64,000 bases of DNA from Solimonas sp. SE-A11 (GTDB taxonomy: Bacteria > Pseudomonadota > Gammaproteobacteria > Nevskiales > Nevskiaceae): NCBI RefSeq assembly GCF_030345715.1, contig NZ_JAUASX010000004.1, forward strand, positions 62,001 to 126,000. Reading direction: 5' to 3'. This document shows, piece after piece, positions 44,166 through 52,506 of this stretch (its first letter is position 1; every line of letters begins with the position of its first letter). Position numbers and translations under genes: made by a program. The notes beneath the pieces are model-generated. The model was not told the origin of the DNA, did not search any database, and worked only from the letters and a program-made list of their open reading frames with translations.

Positions 44166-46586
44166 ATGACAGCTCCTCAAAACCCGATTAACGTCAGCGC
44201 GGACGACTATGCCGCTGCCGCCCGCCTGCACGAGGCCAATATGCTCCCGCTGATCCGCAACGCGGACGTCAGCCCGGTCTGGCTCGGCGATACCGGCCGC
44301 TTCTGGTACCAGAAGAAGACCGCTGCCGGCTCGCGGTTCGTGCTGGTCGACTCGCGCACCGGCGCCAGCGGGCCGGCCTTCGACCATGCCGCCGTCGCGG
44401 CCGCGCTGAACGCTACGCTGAAGCCGCATGCGCCAGCCTCCGAGGAGAACCTGGGCCTGCAGAATCCGCAACTGACCCCGGATGGCCGCGGCCTGGTCGG
44501 TTCGGCGTCGGGCAAGCGGGTGAGCGTGAGCCTGGAGGACCATGCGGTGACCGCCCTGGCCGACACCAAGCCGCAGGATGCCCGCCTGGTCGTCTCGCCG
44601 ACCGGCAGGCATGGCATCAAGCGTGATGGCGACAACCTGCTGCTGGTCGATCTCACGTCGGGGCGCGAGCACCGGCTGACGCAGGATGGCGAGCCTTACT
44701 TCAGCTACGGCAAGCTGCCGGATGGCGCGCTGCAGACCATCGTCCTCAAGAAGGCGGGCGTGACGCTGCCGCCTTACGCCGGGGCCTTCTCTCCCGATGG
44801 CCGCTATTTCATCTGCCCGCGCATGGATGAGCGCCGCCTGGGGGTCGATCCCTTCATCGAGCAGGTGCCGACAGACGGCAGCCTGCGGCCCGTCGTGCAC
44901 GAGGTGCGCCGTGCCTTCACGGGTGACCAGGAACAGATCGTCATCGACTGGTTCGTGTTCGACATCGGTACCGGCGAGCGCCGCCGCATCCAGATACCGC
45001 TGGGTGTGTCGCCCGCTTTCCTGCTCGGAAACGGCATCGTGGGCTGGTCCTTGCGGCACGGGCAAGTCTTCATGCTGGCCATCACCGAGGGCTGGGTCAC
45101 CGGGATGCTGCTGCGGGTGGACCTGGCCACGGGCAAGGTGACCACGGTGATCGAAGAGAAGGGCACTACCTGCCGCTTCGAGCCCAATACCATGATGTAC
45201 AACCTGCCGAACGTGCAGGTGATCGGCGACGGCGCGGAAGCCATCTGGTATTCCGACCGCTCCGGCTGGGGCCACCTGTACCGCTACGATGCGCAATCCG
45301 GTGAGCTGCTCAACCCGATCACCGGCGGAGACTGGATGCTGTTCGACATCCATCACGTCGATGAAGGCGCGCGCAGGCTCTACTTCACGGCCGGCGGCCG
45401 CGAGGCCGGCGTGGATCCGTACTACCGTCACCTGTATCGCGTCGGCCTGGATGGCTCGGACCTGACGCTGCTCACGGGGGGCGAGCTGCACTCCGACCAT
45501 GCGTTCGCCCCGAGCGTCGCGCCATTGTTCAAGATGCTGTTCCGCGTGCCCGATGCGCCGGAAAAGATCAGGCCCCAGGCCGGCGTGTTCATCGACACCT
45601 GCTCGACGGTGTCCACCGAGCCGGTGACGGTGCTGCGCTCGTTGGCCGACGGGGCGCTGATCGCCGAGATCGAGCGTGCCGATGTGTCCAGCCTGCTGGA
45701 GGCCGGCTATGTGCCGCCGACGCGCCACCTGCTCAAGGCGGACGACGGCCAGACCGATATTCCCCTGGTCTACTTCCCCCCGACCACCATTGCCGGCCAT
45801 CGCGCCCACCCGGTCATTGATGCCTGCTACGGTGGCCCGCAGGTCTGCGTGGCGCCGCGCAGCTACGTCGAGGCCGCTTCGGCCTCCAATCCGTGCAATC
45901 GCATGTCGCTGGCCCGGCTCGGGTTCGGCGTGGTGGTGGTGGACGGCCGCGGCACCCCGGCCCGCGGCAATGCCTTCCGTGACAGCGGTGTCCCGAAGTT
46001 CACCGAGGTCGGCATCCGCGATCACATCGCGGCGATCAGGCAGCTTGCCGAACAGAAGCCGGAGCTGGACCTTGACCGGGTCGGCATCCATGGCTGGTCC
46101 TGGGGCGGCACCTTCAGCGCACAGGCTATCCTGACACGGAGCGACTTCTACCGCGTCTGCATCACGGGCGCAGGCGTCTACGACTATGGCGCCCTGTATT
46201 CCGGCTTCGAGTCCTCCATCGGCATGCCGATTTACGCCGATGGCAGCAATCATCGTGGCAGCCCTTCCGAGAAGCCCCTCTCCTGGGCGCCGATCGACAT
46301 CACCGGGATGGCCGCGGGAATGAACGGCAAGATCCTGATCGTCTGGGGCGACGCCGACGAGAACGTTCCTCCCTCACAGGCCTATCGGCTGATCGATGCG
46401 CTGATCCAGGCCAACAAGCCTTATGACGCGCTGATCCTTCCCAACAAGACGCATGGCACCGCCAGCCAGTACCTCAACCCCTACACCGCCGCCCGCACCT
46501 GGGACTACTACGTGGAGCACCTGATGCGCGCTCCCGTGCCCGACTCCAAGCCCTTCCAGTGCGTGCCCAGGCCAGGCTCGTTCTGA
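44166..46586 (+). CDS. S9-family prolyl oligopeptidase / dipeptidyl peptidase IV-like
   Basis: An 806-aa serine peptidase. An N-terminal beta-propeller-like region (to about 540) with repeated strands such as FSPDGRYFICPR and AIWYSDRSGWGHLYRYD precedes the alpha/beta hydrolase domain. The nucleophile is S645 in GWSWGG, the acid is probably in GDADENVPP (about 730) and the histidine is H763 in NKTHG. The family cleaves short peptides, often after proline. No signal peptide, so it is cytoplasmic and would act on imported peptides. 24 bp after the TonB receptor, first of four hydrolytic or catabolic genes in line. Confidence 0.92.
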   Translation: MTAPQNPINVSADDYAAAARLHEANMLPLIRNADVSPVWLGDTGRFWYQKKTAAGSRFVLVDSRTGASGPAFDHAAVAAALNATLKPHAPASEENLGLQNPQLTPDGRGLVGSASGKRVSVSLEDHAVTALADTKPQDARLVVSPTGRHGIKRDGDNLLLVDLTSGREHRLTQDGEPYFSYGKLPDGALQTIVLKKAGVTLPPYAGAFSPDGRYFICPRMDERRLGVDPFIEQVPTDGSLRPVVHEVRRAFTGDQEQIVIDWFVFDIGTGERRRIQIPLGVSPAFLLGNGIVGWSLRHGQVFMLAITEGWVTGMLLRVDLATGKVTTVIEEKGTTCRFEPNTMMYNLPNVQVIGDGAEAIWYSDRSGWGHLYRYDAQSGELLNPITGGDWMLFDIHHVDEGARRLYFTAGGREAGVDPYYRHLYRVGLDGSDLTLLTGGELHSDHAFAPSVAPLFKMLFRVPDAPEKIRPQAGVFIDTCSTVSTEPVTVLRSLADGALIAEIERADVSSLLEAGYVPPTRHLLKADDGQTDIPLVYFPPTTIAGHRAHPVIDACYGGPQVCVAPRSYVEAASASNPCNRMSLARLGFGVVVVDGRGTPARGNAFRDSGVPKFTEVGIRDHIAAIRQLAEQKPELDLDRVGIHGWSWGGTFSAQAILTRSDFYRVCITGAGVYDYGALYSGFESSIGMPIYADGSNHRGSPSEKPLSWAPIDITGMAAGMNGKILIVWGDADENVPPSQAYRLIDALIQANKPYDALILPNKTHGTASQYLNPYTAARTWDYYVEHLMRAPVPDSKPFQCVPRPGSF

Positions 46587-46627
46587 TCCGGCATGAACCG
46601 ATACAGGAACCTACGCAGCGCACCCCG

Positions 46628-47521
46628 ATGAACGACATTCCGCTGATCGACCCTCCCTGCCAGTCCATGACCCTGGCGGACGGCAGGACGCTGAGCTGGC
46701 AGGAATTCGGCGTGCCGGATGGCAGGCCCGTCCTGTACTTTCACGGCGGCGGCAGCTTCAGCCTGGAAGCGGGCCTCTTCCACCGCGAGGCGGTGCAGCG
46801 GAACATCCGGCTGATCGCGACGAACCGTCCCGGCGCTGGCGACACCAGCCTGTGCCCGGGCCGCTCTGTCGCGGACTACTCCCATGACCTGCGCGAGCTG
46901 CTCGACCACCTGGGAATCGTAAGATTCGCCTGCCTCGGCGAATCCAACGGCGGCATGGTGACCCTGGCGGTAGCCGCCACCCTGGCGGACCGGGTGGTCG
47001 GTGCCGTGCCGATCAACCCGACCGTCCCCTGGTTCGACCCCGTGGCCCGGAGCGTATCGCCCTGCGCTGCAGGCTGGGGTTATCGCGCGATGAAGTACAT
47101 CCCCTGGGCACTATCACCGCTGGCCCGCAAAGCCGTGGCCCGGAATCACAGGCTGAGCTCCCAGGCCAGCCGTGACGCCGGCCGCTTCAATCGGATGCAC
47201 CTGGTAGGCCCGCCTCCCGGGATCGAGTCAGACGTTGGTGCCTTGCAATGGCGGGTGATGCTGGCGTCTTCCGGCAAGAAGGCTCTGTCGGCCGAGCTGA
47301 AGTGGGCCTGCGCCGATTGGGGTTTCGACTTCTATTCGATCCCCGTGCCCCTGGACTTCTACTGCGGCGTGCATGACGCCCAGGGGCCTTTCGCGCTGGT
47401 ACTCGCAGACCAGAACCCGGATGCGCGATTCCATCACTTCTCGTACGGGCACCTGGCGTTCTCCCACCCGGACGCCAGGCGCCGGATGTTCGACACCCTC
47501 TCGCGTTACTTCGAAGCCTGA
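46628..47521 (+). CDS. Alpha/beta hydrolase
   Basis: A 297-aa alpha/beta hydrolase. The oxyanion segment is LYFHGGGSFSLE (about 37), the nucleophile is the serine of GESNGG (about 103-108), the acid probably lies in CGVHDAQGPFA and the histidine in SYGHLAFSHP near the C-terminus. Asn follows the nucleophile, as in proline iminopeptidase-like and epoxide-hydrolase-like branches. ATG at 46628; a longer frame exists but retraces the end of the S9 gene. Given its place between two peptidases it may be an aminopeptidase or amidase, but an esterase role cannot be excluded. Confidence 0.8.
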   Translation: MNDIPLIDPPCQSMTLADGRTLSWQEFGVPDGRPVLYFHGGGSFSLEAGLFHREAVQRNIRLIATNRPGAGDTSLCPGRSVADYSHDLRELLDHLGIVRFACLGESNGGMVTLAVAATLADRVVGAVPINPTVPWFDPVARSVSPCAAGWGYRAMKYIPWALSPLARKAVARNHRLSSQASRDAGRFNRMHLVGPPPGIESDVGALQWRVMLASSGKKALSAELKWACADWGFDFYSIPVPLDFYCGVHDAQGPFALVLADQNPDARFHHFSYGHLAFSHPDARRRMFDTLSRYFEA

Positions 47522-47549
47522 TCTGCCCGCACAATCGCAGGAGACTCAC

Positions 47550-49286
47550 ATGCCGCTGTACCAACCCAGTTCACAGGAGCGCTCCCTGCTGGCCGTCAAC
47601 AAGGCTTCGGAGCTGGCCAATTCCGTCATCTCCAACTGCATCTTCTGGAGAGTCGCGCAGGGCAAGCCCATCGAGGGCAGCCTGCCGGACATCAGCGAGG
47701 ACGGCGCAGGACGGCGTGCGGCGAAGGGCCGGGAGATCCTGCAGATTCTGGAAGGGGTCGACGAGGGCCAGCTACCGCACGAATTCGTGCTGACGGCCAG
47801 GCTGACGCGTTTCTTCGCGCAGGCCTGGAGCAAGGATGCGGACCGCTACTGGCTGGCGGTCGACGTGATGGAGAACACCTTCTACGGGCCGTTCGTGCAG
47901 ACCCCCTACACCGGCGGCTTCCTCTTCAACGAGATCAGGAAGGCCCTGGGCGAGTTCGTGTTCCAGCGCGACAGCGATGGCGACCGTTATCTGGTCCTGC
48001 TGGCGGAGGTCACGCAACTGCTGCGGCAGATCCATGCGCGCACGGCGGGCCAGGCCGAGCGTGGCATCCGCATCCACAAGCTGCAGTTGCCGGGTTCCCG
48101 CCGGCTGCTGGCCGGCCTGCGCGCCGCCGCGGCCGCGAGCTATCCGGTCCAAGGAGAGCGGCTGGCGGCCCTGTCCGGCGCCGGGGCGATCGCCACGGAA
48201 ATCCAGCGTCGTCTGGAGCAATCCGTGCTGCCGGCCTTCGACGCCCTGATCGAACAGCTCGACGAGACGTACGAATCGCTGGCGCCCGAAGGCGTCGGCA
48301 TGGACAAGCTCCCGGGTGGCCGCGAGGTCTATGCCGACCTGGTGCGGATGCACACGACGATGAGCCTCAGCCCCGAACAGGTGCACGCTGCGGGACATGC
48401 GCGCATGGCGCGCATCCAGGCCGAAATGGCCGAGGTTCGCCAGAAACTGGGGTTCGCGGGGACCGAGGCCGAATTCGCGCTTCACCTGCGCCGGCAGCCC
48501 GGTGCGGTGGCGGCGTCCGCCGAAGATATCGGCCGGAAGATGCGGCGGCACAAGGATCGCGTCGAGCAGCGCTTCGAGGAGTTCTTCGCCCAGCGCTCGC
48601 CGTGGGACTATGACCTGGAGCGCCTGCCCGAGGCGCTCGAGTCGGGCATGACCTGGGGGTACTACTCCCGGCCGGTCGGCAACGAAAAGCGGGGCCTGTA
48701 TTACTACAACGGGTCCAAGCTCGACAGCCAGGCGGTGATCGCCGCGGCGGCACTCACCTTCCATGAGCTCGTACCGGGTCACCATCTGCATCTGACCTTG
48801 CAGATGAGCAACCCGGATCTCTCCGACTTCCGTCGCACCTGCGTGATCAATGCCTTCAACGAGGGTTGGGCGGAATATGCGGCGATGCTGGCCGGCGAGA
48901 TGGGCCTGTATGACGATCCCTACGACCGTTATGGCCGCCTGTCGCAGGATGCCTTCCTCACCTGCCGGCTGGTGGTGGACACCGGCATGAACACACTGGG
49001 CTGGAGCTGGGATCAGGCCAGGCAGTACATGCGCGAGCACACCCTCTGCGCCGAAGGTGAAATCGACTCCGACACGCTGCGCTACTCCTGCGGCATCCCG
49101 GCGCAGTCCCTGGCCTACAAGCTCGGCGACGAGGAAATCCTGCGCATGCGCCGCAAGCTGCAGGACCGCCTCGGCGAGCGTTTCAGCTTCCGTGACTTCC
49201 ACAGCGCCGTGCTGGGCTGCGGCGCGCTGCCGCTGCCGACCCTGGAGTGGCACCTGGACCAGGTCTTCCCGGAGACCGCGGCGTGA
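47550..49286 (+). CDS. DUF885-family metallopeptidase-like protein
   Basis: A 578-aa protein of the DUF885 family. The zinc-binding motif is HELVPGHHLH (about 406-415), a variant of HExxPGHH typical of this family, with a downstream glutamate in AFNEGWAEYAAM (about 433). A region with TWGYYSRP and GLYYYNGSK precedes the motif, as usual. Few members are characterised; those known act as carboxy- or dipeptidases. No signal peptide is seen. ATG at 47550 is preceded by GCAGGAGAC. Coupled by overlapping stop to the dehydratase gene. Probably trims peptides delivered by the upstream receptor. Confidence 0.87.
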   Translation: MPLYQPSSQERSLLAVNKASELANSVISNCIFWRVAQGKPIEGSLPDISEDGAGRRAAKGREILQILEGVDEGQLPHEFVLTARLTRFFAQAWSKDADRYWLAVDVMENTFYGPFVQTPYTGGFLFNEIRKALGEFVFQRDSDGDRYLVLLAEVTQLLRQIHARTAGQAERGIRIHKLQLPGSRRLLAGLRAAAAASYPVQGERLAALSGAGAIATEIQRRLEQSVLPAFDALIEQLDETYESLAPEGVGMDKLPGGREVYADLVRMHTTMSLSPEQVHAAGHARMARIQAEMAEVRQKLGFAGTEAEFALHLRRQPGAVAASAEDIGRKMRRHKDRVEQRFEEFFAQRSPWDYDLERLPEALESGMTWGYYSRPVGNEKRGLYYYNGSKLDSQAVIAAAALTFHELVPGHHLHLTLQMSNPDLSDFRRTCVINAFNEGWAEYAAMLAGEMGLYDDPYDRYGRLSQDAFLTCRLVVDTGMNTLGWSWDQARQYMREHTLCAEGEIDSDTLRYSCGIPAQSLAYKLGDEEILRMRRKLQDRLGERFSFRDFHSAVLGCGALPLPTLEWHLDQVFPETAA

Positions 49287-50515
49287 CATCCGCCCCGGGC
49301 TTGGCGGCGATCCAGCAAGCCGCCGCCCGTCTCAAGGGGCAGATCGTCGAGACACCCTGCCGCCACTCCCGGGTGCTGTCGCAGATCACCGGGGCCGAGG
49401 TCTGGCTGAAGTTCGAGAACTTCCAGTTCACCTCGTCCTTCAAGGAGCGCGGCGCGCTCAACAAGCTCAGCCACTTGAGCCCGGCAGAACGTCATGCCGG
49501 CGTCGCCGCCATGTCCGCCGGCAACCACGCGCAGGGCGTCGCCCACCATGCGACGCGGCTGGGCATCCCCAGCACCATCGTCATGCCCCGCAACACCCCC
49601 TTCACCAAGGTGAGCAATACGCGGGCGCTCGGCGGCGAAGTCGTCCTGCACGGCGAAACCCTTGCCGAGGCCTGGGACCACCTGCAGGAGGAATTCATCC
49701 GGCGGCGCGGCATGACCCTGGTCCATCCCTACGACGATCCCGCCGTCATCGCAGGCCAGGGCACCGTCGCTCTGGAGATGCTGGCCGAAGTGCCTGGACT
49801 CGACACGCTGGTCCTGCCCATCGGCGGCGGCGGCCTCATGGCCGGCGCGGCCATCGCCGCCCGCGGCCTGCGTCCGGACATCCGGCTCATCGGCGTGCAG
49901 TCCAGCGTCTATGCCGGCGTAGGTGCCGCACTGCCGGGCGGGCCTGGCGCCGTCCGCGGCGGGCAGACCCTGGCGGAAGGCATCGCGGTCAGCCAGGTGG
50001 GTCGCCTCACCCTGCCGGTGATCGTGGAGCTGGCAGATGAGGTCGTGCTGGTGGAGGAGCACCACATCGAGCGCGCCATCGCCCTGCTGGCCACCATCGA
50101 GAAGGTCGTGGCCGAGGGGGCCGGCGCCGCCGGCCTCGCCGCGCTGCTGGCCAACCCCGAGCGCTACCAGGGCCGCCAGGTCGGCCTGGTCGTCAGCGGC
50201 GGCAACATTGACCCCCGCCTGCTCGCCTCGGTGCTCATGCGCAACCTGGTGAGCGAATCCCGGCTGATCTCACTGGCCATCGACATCGAAGACCGTCCCG
50301 GCTCGCTGGGGCGGATCGCCGACTGCATCGGGCTCCACAACGGCAACATCATCCAGGTCGACCACGAACGCCTGGCGACCCGCATGCATGCCAAGAGCGC
50401 ACGTCTCAAGCTGCTGGTCGAAGTGCAGGACGAGGCGCACGGCCGGGTCATCCTGGACGAGCTTCGCAGAAGCGGATTCCAGGCTTCCCTCCAGCAGCAA
50501 AGCGAGCTCCCCTGA
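49283..50515 (+). CDS. Threonine/serine dehydratase (PLP fold type II) with ACT domain
   Basis: A 410-aa PLP enzyme that deaminates threonine (or serine) to the 2-keto acid. The PLP lysine is in SSFKERGALNKL (about 54), the substrate loop is SAGNHAQGVA, and the phosphate-binding GGGGLMAG follows at about 181. Residues about 330-405 are one ACT domain (DIEDRPGSLGRIADCIG), as in catabolic TdcB-like and some IlvA enzymes. GTG start overlaps the DUF885 stop (GTGA). End of the S9-hydrolase-DUF885 operon: likely degrades an amino acid set free from the peptide, or a close hydroxy-amino acid. Confidence 0.9.
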   Translation: MTSAPGLAAIQQAAARLKGQIVETPCRHSRVLSQITGAEVWLKFENFQFTSSFKERGALNKLSHLSPAERHAGVAAMSAGNHAQGVAHHATRLGIPSTIVMPRNTPFTKVSNTRALGGEVVLHGETLAEAWDHLQEEFIRRRGMTLVHPYDDPAVIAGQGTVALEMLAEVPGLDTLVLPIGGGGLMAGAAIAARGLRPDIRLIGVQSSVYAGVGAALPGGPGAVRGGQTLAEGIAVSQVGRLTLPVIVELADEVVLVEEHHIERAIALLATIEKVVAEGAGAAGLAALLANPERYQGRQVGLVVSGGNIDPRLLASVLMRNLVSESRLISLAIDIEDRPGSLGRIADCIGLHNGNIIQVDHERLATRMHAKSARLKLLVEVQDEAHGRVILDELRRSGFQASLQQQSELP

Positions 50516-50577
50516 TCGCATCGGGGGAGCCCGAGCACCGCGTCAGCGCCTGGGCGTGGGCCTTCGGATCGGAAACC

Positions 50578-50772
50578 TCAGACTCCCGCCCTCGCCGCCT
50601 CCAGCCGCTCCTTTAGCTCATCCAGCAAGGACTTGCTCGCCGCCGCACCCGGTCTCGCGGTATGGCCTCCGAAGCTGGCGAAGCGCGAGCGGAAGTCCCG
50701 GCTGAAGGCATAACGGTTGTCGTAGTGCGCCCCGTTGCCAATGTTGTGATGCCGCCCGGGCGGGCCTGCGGA
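50578..50772 (-). pseudogene. C-terminal relic of an unrecognised gene
   Basis: A minus-strand frame of about 64 codons with no start codon reads HHNIGNGAHYDNRYAFSRDF, then FGGHTARPG and SLLDELKERLEAARAGV before TGA at 50578-50580. It has real-protein composition, ending in an amphipathic helix, but begins abruptly after an in-frame TAA at 50773-50775. I do not recognise the family. Upstream of it the sequence turns AT-rich, consistent with a deletion or insertion boundary. Confidence 0.45.
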
Positions 50773-50854
50773 TTAATAATGAACAACGAGGTTTTATGTG
50801 AGGGGAATCTACGCAAAGCGGACCTCCCCCCTCGCCGCAGCGCGCCCGCTCCCC

Positions 50855-50887
50855 AAAAAGCAAAAGGGCCGCGAAAATCGCGGCCCT
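50855..50887 (-). terminator. Intrinsic terminator of the small membrane protein gene
   Basis: AGGGCCGCGA (50865-50874) pairs perfectly with TCGCGGCCCT (50878-50887) over a 3-nt loop. Read on the minus strand the stem is followed by TTTTGCTTTTT, a classic rho-independent tail. It lies about 65 bp after the stop of the gene at 50951-51160 and is the clearest terminator in the window. Confidence 0.85.
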
Positions 50888-50950
50888 CGGGCCCAAAACC
50901 TTGCTGGAGCGGGAAGCCTGAGGCTCCCACCCGCTACTGCCAGGCGCTGT

Positions 50951-51160
50951 TCAGGCGGCCTTCTTCAGCGGCAGCGGCTCGGCCTGGTAGGCCGGCTTCG
51001 ATGCCACAATCTGGTGCACGGTCTTGGCGACCTTGCGGACCGGGCCGGAGGCCAGGCGGCGCTCGTCGAAGCTGGTGTCGACGAACTCCAGGGCGACCAT
51101 CACCAGGAGGATCAGGACCACGCTTACTGCCACGATTGTTCCGAACATTTGCTGCACCAC
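50951..51160 (-). CDS. Small single-pass membrane protein
   Basis: A 69-aa protein with one hydrophobic helix near the N-terminus (about residues 8-26, TIVAVSVVLILLVMVALEF) and a basic tail ending PLKKAA. The tail would face the cytoplasm or periplasm depending on orientation; charge distribution slightly favours a cytoplasmic C-terminus. No family recognised. It is supported as real by a plausible promoter upstream (51180-51208), a clear intrinsic terminator downstream and isolation from other genes. ATG preceded by an unremarkable leader. Confidence 0.6.
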   Translation of the reverse strand: MVQQMFGTIVAVSVVLILLVMVALEFVDTSFDERRLASGPVRKVAKTVHQIVASKPAYQAEPLPLKKAA

Positions 51161-51179
51161 TTTGATTCAGGGGTGCACC

Positions 51180-51208
51180 AAGATAGACCGGATGCTGCGT
51201 TGCAACAA
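51180..51208 (-). promoter_or_regulatory. Predicted promoter of the small membrane protein gene
   Basis: On the minus strand TTGTTG (51208-51203) and TATCTT (51185-51180) are separated by 17 bp, resembling -35 and -10 elements, about 20 bp before the ATG. The surrounding 60 bp are AT-rich compared with the rest of the window. Confidence 0.5.
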
Positions 51209-51267
51209 TTGACTAATTCTTAGCAATGCAACAAAAAAATCTAAACGCTCCCGTTCAGCCGGACGGC

Positions 51268-51939
51268 CTATTCCCCCCGGTCGGAACGCAGGGCAGGACG
51301 GATCGCCCGAAGGCGCAGGGGCTCGGCACAGCCCTCCGACAGGGCCGTCGGGCAGTCCTGGAAGCCGAAGGCGGCATCCACGCAGAAGCTCACGCTCTCC
51401 AGCCAGGCACCGCGGCACCGCAGCGTGATGGCATCGGCCAGCAGGCCCGGGTTATCCCGCAGGAAAGCGTCCTTGAACTCGGAATGCGAGAGCTGCAGGC
51501 CCTCGCGCGGCGTGCTGCGGAAGCGGTCGGGCACCGAGATGCGGCGCCCCGCCCGCTCCAGTTGCAGGACATACTCCCCCGCCGGCAGGCCGCTGCAGCC
51601 GCCCTCCTGCCGCCAGATCTTCTTCAGCCGGGCCTCGTTATGCACCACGTCCAGCGCCCGCGGGAACAGCTCGCGCGGCAGTGATTCGCGGTCGCAGGCC
51701 GGGCCCTCGCCCGCAAAGCCCGGCGCCAGGCCGGACAGCACGAAATAGTGCTCCTGCAGGCACTGCAGTTCCTTGATGCCCAGGTTGCGCTTGCAGAACT
51801 CCGGCGACCACGAGAAGGAAATAGTCCAGCCGGCCACGGCGACCGGCGGCGGGGGCAGCGGCTGCGGCGCCGGCTCCTGCGCCGAGGCCAGGCCCGCCGC
51901 CATCAGGATTGCCGCACCCACCCAGTTCCGGATCTTCAC
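51268..51939 (-). CDS. RNase T2-like secreted protein lacking catalytic residues
   Basis: A 223-aa protein with a cleavable signal (AAILMAAGLASA) and a proline linker. WTISFSWSPEFCKRN (38-52) matches the first strand of RNase T2 enzymes. In active enzymes the first catalytic block is FxxHGLWP; here it reads FVLSGLAP, with serine (S69) in place of the histidine. The second block HEWxKHGTC aligns with IWRQEGGC (108-115), so glutamate becomes isoleucine and the second histidine becomes glutamate. The fold and cysteines look kept. GTG start at 51939 follows GCAGGAGCG. Probably a non-catalytic periplasmic binding protein; function unknown. Confidence 0.75.
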   Translation of the reverse strand: MKIRNWVGAAILMAAGLASAQEPAPQPLPPPPVAVAGWTISFSWSPEFCKRNLGIKELQCLQEHYFVLSGLAPGFAGEGPACDRESLPRELFPRALDVVHNEARLKKIWRQEGGCSGLPAGEYVLQLERAGRRISVPDRFRSTPREGLQLSHSEFKDAFLRDNPGLLADAITLRCRGAWLESVSFCVDAAFGFQDCPTALSEGCAEPLRLRAIRPALRSDRGE

Positions 51940-52000
51940 TCGTTCGCTCCTGCAGGGAGGGCAAGGATATCGCCCCTGGCTCCGACAAGCGCTCCGCTCT

Positions 52001-52315
52001 TCAGTTTCCGGAGATCGCCTGCTCGGCCGCATGCCGCGCCGCGACATGGCCCCAGACGAAGGACGGGCCCACGCTGCCGCCCGCCCCCGGGTAGAAGCGG
52101 CCCATCACCGAGGCCGTGGAAACGCCGTTGGCATACAGGCCCGGGATCACGCTGCCATCTTCGCGCAGTACCCGCGCGTGTTCGTCGGTCACGACACCGC
52201 CGTAGGTCCCCACGTCGCCTGGCTACACCGGCACGGCGTGGTACGGCGGCCGGTCAATGCGGCCCAGCGCCGGTGAAGGCGGCTGCAGCTCGTCGCCCAG
52301 CCAGCGGTCGCGCAT
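52001..52315 (-). pseudogene. 3-ketosteroid delta1-dehydrogenase-like flavoprotein C-terminal remnant
   Basis: A minus-strand frame reads RDRWLGDELQ, PPYHAVPV, then an in-frame TAG, then PGDVGTYGGVVTDEHARVL, IPGLYANGVSTASVMG and PGAGGSVGPSFVWGHVAARHA to the stop. This matches the C-terminal FAD-binding end of the fumarate reductase/3-ketosteroid dehydrogenase group. The stop replaces a residue expected in the VxPGDxGTxGG segment, and all of the N-terminal 400 residues are missing. A dead fragment, joined at about 52315 to unrelated sequence. Confidence 0.75.
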
Positions 52316-52460
52316 GGCGGCGGCGGTTCAGCAGGGCATGAAGTCGCTGGCCTTCCGCGGGACCAAGCCCAACCGCTACCGGGAACGGGCGATCACGAAC
52401 CTGCACCTGAACCTGGCGCGGTACATGGGGACAGGCGCGCCGAGACTTCTGAAGAATTGA
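52314..52460 (+). other. Possible C-terminal gene fragment on the plus strand
   Basis: A 48-codon frame reads MKSLAFRGTKPNRYRERAIT and LARYMGTGAPRLLKN before a TGA. Composition is protein-like, and the piece begins exactly where the flavoprotein remnant on the other strand ends, as if a rearrangement joined two broken genes. No family recognised. Confidence 0.3.
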
Positions 52461-52469
52461 GTTCAGCCC

Positions 52470-52500
52470 CCGCCATGCCGGCAAAAAACCGGCATGACGG
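52470..52500. terminator. Hairpin after the RND pump gene
   Basis: CCGCCATGCCGG pairs with CCGGCATGACGG (one mismatch) around a CAAAAAA loop, immediately after the RND transporter stop codon. No T-run follows on the minus strand, so it may act as a weak terminator or a 3'-end stabiliser. Confidence 0.5.
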
Positions 52501-52506
52501 TTCGCC

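Noticed and set aside
43812..46253. 813-codon minus-strand frame opposite the S9 peptidase
   Set aside because: Opposite strand holds a complete catalytic triad and operon coupling; the antisense product has no recognisable fold.
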